A stretch of 64,000 bases of DNA, taken from Onchidella celtica. Taxonomy: Eukaryota > Mollusca > Gastropoda > Systellommatophora > Onchidiidae. The stretch is from positions 51,573,436 through 51,637,435 of the forward strand of contig OZ007570.1 of assembly GCA_963931925.1 (NCBI GenBank), read 5' to 3'. Shown here one piece after another: positions 37,001 through 48,269 of the stretch. A program made the position numbers and the translations under genes. Numbering within the stretch: position 1 is the stretch's first letter; each line of letters opens with the position of its first letter. The notes under the pieces were generated by a model. The model saw only the letters and a program-made list of their open reading frames with translations, was not told the DNA's origin and ran no database searches.

Positions 37001-40000
37001 TTACCTTAAACTTACATGATTGGTAACACCCCATTGACTGTTGTCCAATTGTAAACATATTTTGTCCAGTGAATGGTTCTTGTTAATCCCGCATCCTGCA
37101 TTATTTATAATCATTATGATGAACATCAAGGCCATAAGGATAATGTAGCATAATGACAAACAGTTGAGATACTCTTCCTATTTTTGGTTACATTTTTATA
37201 TACAGAAAAAACAAACTCTTTTTATCTCTTGTTTTTTTTTTATTTGTTTATGAACTTTCTGAACTCAAAGTTGTACTGGGATAAAATGTTCAATCCACAT
37301 TTTCATCTCAATCATGGACTTCATCATTTCTCACACTCTGACCTGTTCAATAGGACAGTGTATTAATGCTGACAATTTTCTTTTGTCTGTGATGTGTACA
37401 ATCCTTACTATGACTTTTTACACTCAGTTTGTGTGATTCTGATCTGCAGAGCTGTAGTCTGCTTCAGCTGAAGCAGGGCTTGCTGGTGGCACAGAATAGT
37501 GATGCTGGTTGAATCAGATGTGGAATTTCAGTCAAATCAGAGATGTTCCTCTCTTCTTAAGGACAGCCTGAATTCTCAGGCCATGCCTTTGGAAAAGACC
37601 TGTCATCTGACGGTTTTGACATTTTAACCTTTTCACATTGTCGGGATCACGGCTCTCACAAGCCCACTGTACATTCCTTCATTACAGTGGCTATGATCTA
37701 TGTACGCACTATTTTGGAGTGTTTTTGTAAATTTATATGAAATTTTCTGATTAAGCTAGAGAATATTTGGTATCAATGGAATGCTTATTGGGAAAAGAGT
37801 AATGACACAAACATAAAAAAACAAAAAAAACAATATGTGCTATAAAAACATGTGTTATCCCAGGCGGTGCGGGGTGTCATGAACGGGTGTGTGAGTGGCT
37901 GCACCTTGCAGGCGACTGGTGTAATGATGGGTTGTAAAAAACAGCCCGCACATATGATGTGAAAAGGTTAGGGGGAAAGGAAAGAAAACCAAGTATCACA
38001 CTGATGTACATGGTAATATGAACCTGAAGGTATTGGGATATTAAGTCAGCATGTCTTGCCTTTCAGTACAATTTTACTCAGTGAGGTCTGGCAAGATGTT
38101 CAAACTAAGTTTTGAGTACTGAGAAAAGGAAAGGTTTGAGTACTGAGACAAGAAAAGGTTTTGAGTAGAAGAAATAGCTGTGATGCTGTTGAAAGAGAGA
38201 AGTAGATCCACATGAGTAGTTGTGAGCTGGACAGAAAGGCCAGTGGCTGGAGACTGTTATTACTCATGTCATGCTTGTACATGCATCATATTATCTGTTT
38301 GGTCCCAGGCACAGGATCATCCGTTCATAGAATAGTTTTGTAAACAGTTTGGTATTTTTGTGCTCTACCACATAATATTGTTCTTTTTCCTAAATGGTTT
38401 ATGATACAAACTAAGTGATGGCAGAGTGGCATTCTGGACAGAATCAGCATAATGTGAAAATTGACATAGTAAGATGAAGCAATGCATTGCCATAGGTAAA
38501 GACCTCAGTGAGGGGAAGAAATATCTTAGCAGTGAACAGAACGAGGCATTTGGGGGGAACAGTGATCATTGACTGCCAAGCAAGAATGTGTCTATTGTAT
38601 TTTTAATTCTTTACCACATAAAATGTATTTATATTTCTATGAATAAAGAATCTCCCATTCTTAACATGTTTTTTTTTTTTTGCGTGAAAATATTTTAAAA
38701 TCTCATAAACCATCTTATGATTCATTCATTTTAGTGATGTTTGCTCAACTGATATTTAACCATAGGATTTATGTGATGAAAGTCAGCATATTTGTTGTCA
38801 TTTTTGTGATGGCCAATCAGAGCACATCTGTTCACATAAAAAAATTCTGTTTATCTGAGGTGGTGACACAGAACTGGTAGCATGTCATAGCCGTCCAAGT
38901 CGAGGATATGGAGCAAAATGGCATTTGGAACAAAAATTTAACTTTTTATATAGGAAGCAATAACAAACCTAATAATGTGACTAAATTTGCAGATAGAAAA
39001 AATTCATTATTTAGGTCCCCAACCATCATTTTGCTGGTATTCTGAAAATGGCTAGCTTCAACATATTACCCATTCTGTACTGTCATGTTACATAATATGT
39101 AACTGATATACTCAGCAAAGTTGTCTTTTTTTTTTTTGAGTTGGTCTAAATCCAGATGTGGGGTATTTTTCAACAGTCTGCATCAGTATAGTAGGCATTG
39201 TAAATGGAGTCTGAAAGTAGGCACTGTGACATTTTAGTTGCAGAAGATTTTCACTAAAGCCGTCCACAAGTTAACTTTGTTTCCAGGTAGAGAGTTTCTG
39301 TGCTTTAATGCTAAAAGGTAGTGACCCTGTTTTTATTCCTTTTTTGTTTTTTTCCGAAATCGTATATTGCTAAATTTGAAACAATACAGCATTGGAAACT
39401 CTTATGTAGATTTGAGGTCCTTTGAGGTGCTGCCCCTCTGTGACATTGTTCATAAGGTGTTTACATAAGTCACATGGAAAGGATTTTGTAAGATAAGGGG
39501 ATGAAATACTGAAAAATTGAAAGAAATATCTTAGGAAAGTTGATGGTTTGAAAGGATTTTTGGATGCCAGTTGAACTTGACTCTTGGAGTGTCACACATT
39601 AAGAAGTTGGAAAGGTTCTAATTACTTGAAGCTTTGTTACCTGGTGTATAACACTTCACTTCTGGACTGTGCTATAGCATTAATGGTAGATAACTGTTGA
39701 GATACATAAGGCACTTTATCAGTGCTTTAGAGAGCTATTCATTATATGTATCAGAGTAAAAATTTGCTTTTTTTTTTCTAGAGAAAATATGGCAAGTTCA
39801 TGACTGCTGGGAGAAAAACTTGCATCATGCAGCACTTTGAATGATTCAGCTTCGAGTCAGACATTTCTCTAGGCAAAAGTTTATTTGTTTAACGGTTTGA
39901 CCTGATTGCCCTGACTGAGGAATTCTCAATCCCTACCACTTTTTGTATTCTGGGGAAAAAATATTTTTAACAAAAATTGGTACTATAAATGACTGTAACC

Positions 40001-41200
40001 TGTTTGAAAAAATATGATGGAGGACAGTCTTTCTGGACTAGCCTAAGCTTGAGGATAAAATTGAGCTTGACGCCAAATCCTTGACTTTTATATATATATA
40101 TCTGATAAGGGAACGGATGTGAGTGTTGGGGGAACATACAACTGCATGAACAAAGATACCTCAGGAATGCATTGAATCTATATTTGAAACTCTATTATCT
40201 GTTCACTGTCTCTGCTAAAACCAACTCTGTGGATATTTTATTTATGTATATGTACATTGTGCAGATGATTGGGTTATGGGAGTTTTGTTGAGACAATCCA
40301 TGGATATGTGGCTGCGTTTATTTATCACTCCATGTTTTCATTGTTTTTGCTTGATTATTCAATTTCTTTGATGATGCGAACACAGCTAAAATGATCCAAG
40401 GACAGATTGACTTATTTACATTTTTTATTCTTATTCTTCTTCTGACAACACCCACAATTCCCACATATGCACAAAGTTACAAAATTTCAACTGAACCTTA
40501 CTGATGCTTGAAAACAAAAACAAATTCAAAATTTTTATCTCAGCATTTACGTTTGTTGTGATACAGATTATATTATGTAACAAAGGAAAGTTGATTTAAA
40601 AATTTGAAGATATCATACAGCTTCCTGATTTCTCAAGTGGCTGTTCCATATCAAAATATTTTATGTTTGTGATTTGCTCATGTCAGAAGGTCATCGCTTT
40701 TTGTTCATCCAACGGGAGTACAAATCATGCCAACTGAAATTGAATACCTCACAGTTTCAGTTAATTGACCTGTATTCTTAATGCATTTTGGCAACATTTG
40801 TCTTCGCTGTTGTAAACATGCATTGTTGGTATAATATGTAAGCTGATTATCCAATCACACATCATACCCTCCAAACTAGAACTAGAAAAAAAAAAAACTT
40901 GGTGGTCTCATGCATAAATCATCCAGTTCTGGAAAGTTCAACTTTCACAGGAGGGGAAAGAGAATTTCTAGTGGTCCTGTTGTGTTTCATGGTAAAGTAT
41001 TTATGATAAAACACAGTGTTGAATGTCTGTGTCCTCCCAAAAAAAAAAAATGTTTTTTTTGAGGTAATTTCAGTGTTGGACAGTGGGTGCTAAAAAAACC
41101 ATGAAATTGCAAATGAAAATATAAAATGGTTGTACTGATGGTGCATGGTTGTTCATAATCCTTAATTGCTTTCCCCAAATATATCTTAGAACTTATAAAA
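31081..41200. other. AT-rich region downstream of PDE3, no gene recognised
   Basis: Ten kilobases with only short spurious frames, no long microsatellites and no transposon coding remains. Texture (T runs, ATTTA, scattered AATAAA) is compatible with a very long 3' UTR or ordinary intergenic DNA. Small direct repeats occur at 38104-38175 (three copies of a TTTGAGTACTGAGA-like unit). Confidence 0.5.
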
Positions 41201-41215
41201 AGGCCACAGGAGAGC

Positions 41216-41515
41216 ATGTCAGATTTATGGGGGAGTCAGTGGTGTGGAAGCAAGGTACTCACCTCTCATGTCAAAGGTACTGGGTTCGAATCCCAGTCGG
41301 TGCAGGCATGTTGGAATTTTTGGATTTTTCTCATATTTTCGTGTCCCAGATCCTATGGTAGGTGGATTGAGCACCTGGTCTTCTTGGATAAGGGCGAAAA
41401 ATTCAGAGGGCCTGTGTGCACGTTAAATATACTTTGGCAGTTGGAAATCGTGAAGAGCAGGCCATACGAGGCTGCTGTCATGGCAAAATTCTAAAAAACT
41501 AATCCCTACCACAAG
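41216..41515 (+). repeat. tRNA-derived SINE, copy 1
   Basis: The head has an A-box-like GTCAGTGGTGTGGAAGC and a perfect B box GGTTCGAATCC (41283-41293), spaced as in tRNA genes. The body that follows is shared with the inverted copy at 44455-44850: GCAGGCATGTTGGA, CCAGATCCTATGGTAGG, GGGCGAAAAATTCAGAGGGCC and GTGCACGTTAAA. The flanking sequence does not complete a tRNA cloverleaf, so this is a SINE rather than a tRNA gene. Confidence 0.75.
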
Positions 41516-42464
41516 AAGAAAAATGAAACAAGAAAGAGTGAGGTGTGAATGCCAAGGGCAGCAGAACCTCCTAAAATAAAGACCTTAGCACATGTCAGAT
41601 TAATGACAGGGGTGTGGCCTAGCCCAGGCTTCATGCCATGGAAGGATATCATGGACCAAAGCACTTACAGTGTTATGGGGGTGGGGGTTCTCCTCCACTG
41701 AACACCACCTATGGTCTTGCACCTCCCACCAGTTTCAGTCCGTTTTTGTTTGTTTGAGCATTTCAACATTCAGTTTTCATATGCAGCCAACAAAATAGTC
41801 CTGTCATCAAGTAATGCTGCTGTTTGCATGAGTGATTGTGTATACCATAATAATATTAATGGTTTTACCACAGCATAATGTGATACTGACATCTTCGTTA
41901 AGTAAGATGATTGAGGATATTAACTGACAATGTGCATGTTGTAGATTAATCAGTTGAGGTCATAATTTTATAGTGGTAATTTGTTTGAATATGTGGGCCC
42001 TTGCCACTGTCCTGTTTAGTGGAAAAAATGTAGCTGGAAAGTAAAGATAACACTATTGTTTAAACATGTATTTATCAGCAAATTGTCTGTCCAACTAACA
42101 ATCATCTGTTTGCAGGGGAAAATATACTCCAATCTGTTTCAAACATTCTGTTACAGGAAACATAAACTTAGCCCTTGATTGTATTATTGAGAAACATATA
42201 TCAGCAGAACAGAAAAGAAAGAAAAAGAAAAGAATATTACCGTCTTGCAAATACAGTATCACCAAACCCAGCATTAAAATCAGATGAAATAATTAGTATT
42301 GTTTTATGCATTGCAACTCTTAATGACCATGTGTCACTGCAATTAATTTGAATTGATTCCACTTTCCAGCCACTTTTTCACACCGTTTCTTTCATTTTTG
42401 AAATTCACAGTCATAGACTCCAAATGTCTTGTATGTCATTTTTTTTCAAGTTTCCAGAAAGTTG

Positions 42465-42525
42465 AGTCAGTTTGGGTTTAGGTTTAACGGCACATGGGCA
42501 AGATTATGGTCACTTGGACGCTTTT
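42465..42525 (-). repeat. Possible LINE 3'-terminal fragment
   Basis: The minus strand reads GTGCCGTTAAACCTAAACCC, resembling the GCCGTAAAACCCAAACTC end of the LINE at 47310-48265. The match is short, so this is tentative. Confidence 0.25.
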
Positions 42526-43981
42526 TCCACTTGGTTTATTTTGTACTGTATTTAAGCCTGATACCCAGAGCTTCATCAATTAAAACTTTACAAATAAAAT
42601 TTGAAAGTTCCATTTAAACTATTTTATCTATAAAGTTCTCAAAATGTGTTTTGTTTAGATCTTGAAAGAATTTTGTATAACTGCTGACATGGACAGAGAC
42701 TGATCGGTTGCTCCACCTCCACGTTTTCAAGTATAATGATTTTATCATAATATGCCTGTGACGTATATTTTATTGTGCCCTTCTGATTAAGTCAGAGTAA
42801 TTACTTGTATTGTCAAGATCATTTTTTTTTTTCAAATGACATTATGCTGACTGTGTGTAAACTTAGCTTTTGAAAGGTTCTGAATCATCCATGCAGGGAT
42901 AGTCTTTTTAATGTTTTTCTCAGGATGTGTTTATAATTCTCTACAGAGAAAACAAAATAACATGGTAGCCCTATCAAAAAACTGCATATATGTGTGTATT
43001 ATGAAAGTGCAGATGACAACTAGTCTTTTTACCAGGGCATATTTAGACTCCTTGAAGGAATTTTATTTTTTCAATGGATTAACTTTTTGTTTGCCAATAC
43101 AGGAAGAAAATAGTGGGGGAGATGAATGAAGATTAACTACAGTAGAATTTATTAATAGAAAGTCGATTTTCTTTCTTCCTGAAATAAAATAGCCTAGCAA
43201 TCTAGCATTCTTGTGCACCGATAGATCGGTGATTGGCACAAAAGTGACCAGTAGAAGAACTGATATATCGGTGATTGGCACACAAAGAATTTAAATGTTT
43301 ATTTCTTTTATGTTACAAAAAATAATAAGGAACATATTTTGAGTCATTTTTTTTCCCTTCTGTAAAATTAGATCATTCAGGATTATGCACATTTTAAGTG
43401 CATGAGTTTGCATTAGGGACTGGATTTAATCATATATCTGTCACTGCTCATTGCGGCATTACTGAATTCTGAATTTCTTACCAGAGGCACATGTTATTGG
43501 ATTTGAGTGCTGGTATTAGAATTAAGAAAAACAAAGCTTTTGCTGTTATTTTCCCTTCGTGGTAATTCCTGATATTAATCAACTAACACACATTTTACTT
43601 TTTATTTGTGTCTTTTTCTCGTTTTTTGCTCTTACTAAAAAACATCATGTCTACCAACAATTGAGACTGTATATTCATTGTTATGGTTTGTAAATGTCAT
43701 ACCTATTACCATAATTAATTATTGTCGTTGTTGTTGTATTTGTTGCCATGCTGATGGTGTGGGTGTGAGAATATATTGTGAAGTTTGTATGAGCATCACA
43801 TGGTGGAATTTCATGCATTGACATCGTCTCTCTTTTTTTTTTTTGTTATAGTTTTGTTTTTGTTTCGTTTTTTTTTCCTCTTTGGCATGAAGGAAGCCCA
43901 AAGCATTGTCCTTGTAGGAATAAATTTTACGTTCTGATAATGAAACTTGGATTTTAAAGTTGGTTACAAAGTTGATTGATT

Positions 43982-44455
43982 GAAGTAGTAGTGGTGGTGG
44001 TGGTGATGGTGGCAGTGGTGGTGGTGATGGTGGTGGTTGTGGTGATGGTGATGATAGCGGTGCTGGTGGTGGTGTTTGTGGTTGTGATGGTGATGGCAGC
44101 GATGGTGGTGGTTGGGATACTGGTGATTGTGGTGATGATGGTGGTGGTGGTGCCGGTGGTGATGGTGCCGGTAGTGATGGTGGTGGTTGGGATATTGGTG
44201 ATTGTGGTACTGTGGTAATGATGGTGGTGGTGGCGCCGGTGGTGACGACGATGGTGATGGTGGTGGTGGTGATGATGGCAGCGGTGGTGGTGATGGTGGT
44301 GGTGGTGATTGTGGTGGTTGTAGTAATGTTGGTGCTTGTGGTGGTGGTTGCAGTTGTAATGGTGGTCGTAGTGATTGTAGTTGTGATGGTGATGGTAATG
44401 ATGGTGATGGTGGTGGTGATAATAGCAGCGGAGGTGGTGGTGGTGATAATGATAG
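43982..44455. repeat. GGT/GAT trinucleotide block 1
   Basis: About 470 bp of imperfect GGT with GAT, GTT and GCN variants. The minus strand gives His/Pro/Thr-rich open frames that are artefacts of the trinucleotide period. It abuts the 3' end of SINE copy 2. Confidence 0.9.
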
Positions 44456-44850
44456 CGATTTTGTATTCTGTGTTTTGTATTTTGTGTACTTCTTGAATCC
44501 CATTTGGGAAATTTGCCTTGATGACATTGCAGCCCAGTTACAACTGGAGCAGACACTTCGTCGCCACAGTGCAACGCCGGTCTCCTTTTTTGGGGGGGGG
44601 GGCGGATGAGGTGGGGAAGCGGGAGTGGTAGGAATTAGGTGTTTTATGTTTTTTGCAATTTGCCCGGGCAAAGGCCTGTTCGGCCTGCTCTTTTCGAATT
44701 TCAGCTGCCAAGGTATCTTTAACGTGCACACTGGCCCTCCGAGTTTTTCGTCCTTATCCGAGAAGACTAAGTGATTGATTCTTCCTACCAGAGGATCAGG
44801 GACAGGAAAATGTGAGAAAAATTCCAAAACTCCAACATGCCTGCACCAAC
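44455..44850 (-). repeat. tRNA-derived SINE, copy 2 (5'-truncated)
   Basis: Reverse complement matches copy 1 from GGTGCAGGCATGTTGGA onward: a CCTGATCCTCTGGTAGG-like stretch, GGACGAAAAACTCGGAGGGCC, then GTGCACGTTAAAGATAC and CAGCTGAAATTCG. It lacks the B box and extends further in 3' than copy 1, ending in GGGATTCAAGAAGTACAC and TACAAAACACAG-like sequence. A C/G run (about 44592-44603) interrupts it. Confidence 0.75.
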
Positions 44851-44910
44851 CAGGAAATGATTGGCTGGTTGTGATGGTGGTGGTGGTGGTGGTTGTGATG
44901 GTGGTGGTGT

Positions 44911-45604
44911 AACAGTTGAGGTAATTTGCAGCACGTTATAAATAGGAACAGTAAGGTGATATGAACTGCGTCCCTTAAAAAAACGAAACTGTGACAACTG
45001 TTGTTAATGAAAAAAAACAACATGGGATCCATCGAACACTGTATATTAAAGTTTAATAACGTATGATGGAATGAATAATGTCCTAGGAAGGCACAAGAGG
45101 AACACACACCTATATAAATGTGTAGCCCACACGAGGAACATACAAATGCTGAACACTCACCATCTTTCACATTTGCCTAGCTCTTATTTATACTAGTTTT
45201 CACAGAAAAATCCCGAACCGGGCTTGACCCCCGAGCTGGCCCGAGACCGACCTAGTACGTTCGGTAAACCCACAAAACATCCAATCACACAACAACACGT
45301 CATCGGATGACACCATCTCAAGGCCAACCTTGCGTAAACAACTCCTCCTCGAATATTATGGAACATTATGGAATGTATCGTAAATATCGAAGCAGGTCAG
45401 GCCTAGGTCAGCACGCCGCGGGACATTAAAGAAAATGAAAACCTCCTTACGGAAAGGGATGAGGAAGGCGCGCCGAGTGCTAGTGAACAACAAGGCCGGG
45501 GGAGGGGGGGGGGGCGAGCGAGGAAGGCGTGAGACGGGCCGAGCTCGGCTATCGTCAGCGTGGGTACCAAGCGGGAAGGGAGGAGAGGGTGGCCTACAGC
45601 CTCT
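44911..45604. other. Unique stretch between GGT blocks
   Basis: GC content rises at about 45390-45600, with a G run at 45499-45513. No gene recognised. Confidence 0.4.
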
Positions 45605-46165
45605 TCAGGTGGTGATAGTGGTGGTGGTGGTGGTGGTGGTGATGATGATGATGGCGGCTATGGTGGTGGTGGCGGCATTGGTGATGGTGGTGTTGTGGTG
45701 ATGATAGTGGTGGTGGTGATGATGGTGGCGGCTATGGTGGTGGTGGCGGCGGTGGTGATGGTGGTGTTGTGGTGATGATGGTGATGGTGGTGGCGGCGAT
45801 GGTGGCAGTAGTGGTGGTGGTTATGATGGTGATGGCGATGGTGGCAGTGGTGGTGGTGGTGATGATGATGGTGGTGATTGGTCACCATGGTGGCAGCGGT
45901 GTTGGTGATGGCAGTTGTGGTGGTGTTTGTGACGGTGATGGTGGTAGTTGTGGTGGTAGTTGTGGTGCTGGTTGTGGTGGTGGTTGTGATGGTGATTGTA
46001 GTGGTGGTGATAGCTGTAATGGCTGTGGTGGTGAATATAGTAACGCTGGTGAGATAGCAAGTGGTGATGGTATTGATTGTGATGATGGCAATTTTGGTGA
46101 TAGTGTTGTGGTAATAGTGCTGGTAACAATGACGATGGTAATGGCGGCAGTGATAGAGGTTGTGG
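45605..46165. repeat. GGT/GAT trinucleotide block 2
   Basis: About 560 bp of the same imperfect GGT pattern, including longer units of about 80-90 bp (for example GGCGGCTATGGTGGTGGTGG at about 45650 and 45727). A further short GGT patch (44871-44910) sits at the truncated end of SINE copy 2. Confidence 0.9.
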
Positions 46166-46169
46166 TGAG

Positions 46170-47300
46170 GGTGATGCACGCATCTGTACATAAAATATTC
46201 CCATAATGTACACACACACAAAAAAAACAAAAACAGCTGAATCTTACTTCACCATGTGCACAGATTTAGTAAAACTGCATGTTTGGCGTGTACGTACAAG
46301 TGAATGAGAGACTTTATTCTCAAGACCAAGTTATGAACTACAGTATTACTTATAATTATTCTGCCCTAGTTCATCCAGCTGATGCATACTACAGACATGT
46401 CATAAGAGCAGTCAAATTGCTCGTTTCCATCAGATTTTTTTCCCCCTTGGGTAAGGGACACCATCACTGAAATGAGTCGCACTTGTCTGATCTTACCAGA
46501 TTATCTATGCTTGGATAACAAATTCACTTTGCATAGCTGAATAAAAAAAAACAACTCTGCTATTTTTCCTTCCATCGCTTTACATGTATTTATCACTAAA
46601 GAACCTTTTTTTTTTAAATTTTTGGAAACGATACTGTCTCCTTTCCTTAACTTTTAATATATTATTGGTTCTAAACAGACTATAATTGTTGATGCACTCG
46701 TAACAATGCATTCTGAGGGGCTCCACTGATTTCATACGTGCGTGTTTAAACTTTTGAGTGAATTAGGTCTTTTTTTAATCAGTTATCCAATCCCATCCTG
46801 TAAAGTTCACCTTATAAGTTTTATTCCTATAACTTTGTACATAATATGAAGACCGGACAACTCTGAACGCAGCATTTGGGATGATTGAAAGAGAGAGAGA
46901 GAAAGAGAGAGAATGAGAATTTGTTACTATTTCCTTGTAAAGCATTCTGTGAAGACATGAGCTTATAAAACTTACAAGCTCCATTAATATTGTTATTATT
47001 ATTCTTCCTCCAATGTGGGGTAACAGGCCTTGACGTTGTTAGATTCACAGAAATAATAATATTGATAATCATCATCACCATCATCACCATCATCATCGTA
47101 CTCTAAAGGAACTTGAAGGTGAACACGTATGCACCTAAAACGTCATGTCCAATTGACCAAAAACCTATGAAACTTTGATTACGGCCTCAATCTTCGACGG
47201 TAAAGTACGCAGAAATATCCTTTTTGGAGAAAATTCGGTCTTTTCAATCAAGATTTACTCTTAAGAGCCGCAAAAAAAGAGACACATACCCGTGGGGTGG
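46170..47300. other. No gene recognised
   Basis: Holds a short GA tract (46890-46915) and an ATC repeat (47058-47098). No coding signal. Confidence 0.5.
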
Positions 47301-47309
47301 AGTTTGAGT

Positions 47310-48265
47310 TCATTTCATTTGAGTTTGGGTTTTACGGCTCTTCGGCACCACAACAGCCACTTTGCGCCCTTCACGGTCAAATTGGGCACATGTTCTTTAT
47401 TTACATTTCGTATACAGAGCGTTTAAGTTCAACATAGAATTAAATACATTCATATAATTTCATCATGTCGGTAAAGTTCTTAAAAGCTGTTTTGTATGGA
47501 TCTGTTGTAAACGGTTATAAAAGTTATTAATCAAGTTGTAGGTCTTAGCCTCCCTTAGCAAGAACAGGATTTGTTGCGCGTCCACGCCAGAAAATAATTC
47601 TGTTATAAATGGATCCGCAGGCATAATGCCTTCTTTGGATATGCATGAAATCTACACATTCAGGTAATGTTTTATTGATAGTGGCAACTGTATGCCACAC
47701 ATTCGGGGGCATCTTCCCACCTAAGCAAAAAACAGTGTGTAAGAAAGGTATGACCCAAACGGATTCTACTAAGGACAATTTCATCTTTCCGATTTTGTTG
47801 CGAGGCCACGGGTCTGCTGTCCAAGTTGATCTTGGATAAAATGTAGTTTATTAATTTGGTGTTTGTTCATCCCATCTTTCCTGCCATCTCAATTTAATGA
47901 AGTTATTAACAGCGGGTTTTAAATCAGTGTGTGGTATCTTTCTGTGTTCTGGCGGACGTTTCAATGTTTCTTTGGCCTGGATGTCTGCTCTTTCATTTCC
48001 CATGACACCAATGTGGCCACGGATCCAACAGAGAACAATTTCATATTCTCTGTTGGACTGTGTGTGAAGATTTTGTAACAGATTATTGATTTCATGGGTT
48101 TTCATATTAGGTTTTTTTAAAGCCTGTAGGCAGGACAGAGAACCAGTAAAGATTATGAAGTGTTCTGGTTGGGAATTGGATATAAGATTTAAGGCCAAGT
48201 TGATTGCATGAATTTCAGCAGTAAAGGCAGATGCTTTGGGATTAAGACTGGGATAATCGGTTTTG
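47310..48265 (-). mobile_element. 5'-truncated LINE with RNase H domain (I-like), dead
   Basis: The minus-strand frame from about 48265 to 47851 encodes FTAEIHAINLALNLI, IIFTGSLSCLQALK and IRGHIGVMGNERADIQAK, the last three landmarks of the RNase H domain found in I-type and related LINEs. In the second landmark the catalytic Asp (normally TDSLS) is Gly. The first landmark and all reverse transcriptase sequence are missing. Downstream the frame breaks. The copy ends near 47310 in GCCGTAAAACCCAAACTCAA, a typical LINE 3' terminus. The Ala/Pro/Gln-rich protein sequence read from 48266 to 48402 is unrelated host DNA fused in frame by chance. Confidence 0.75.
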
Positions 48266-48269
48266 CCAG

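Noticed and set aside
41225..41310. Functional tRNA gene
   Set aside because: The B box is good, but arms do not pair into a cloverleaf and the body continues as a repeat also present at 44455-44850.
43954..44827. 287-codon His/Pro/Thr-rich frame on the minus strand
   Set aside because: Translation of the GGT repeat plus the SINE body; trinucleotide period keeps it open.
45658..46230. 190-codon His/Thr-rich frame
   Set aside because: Translation of the second GGT block.
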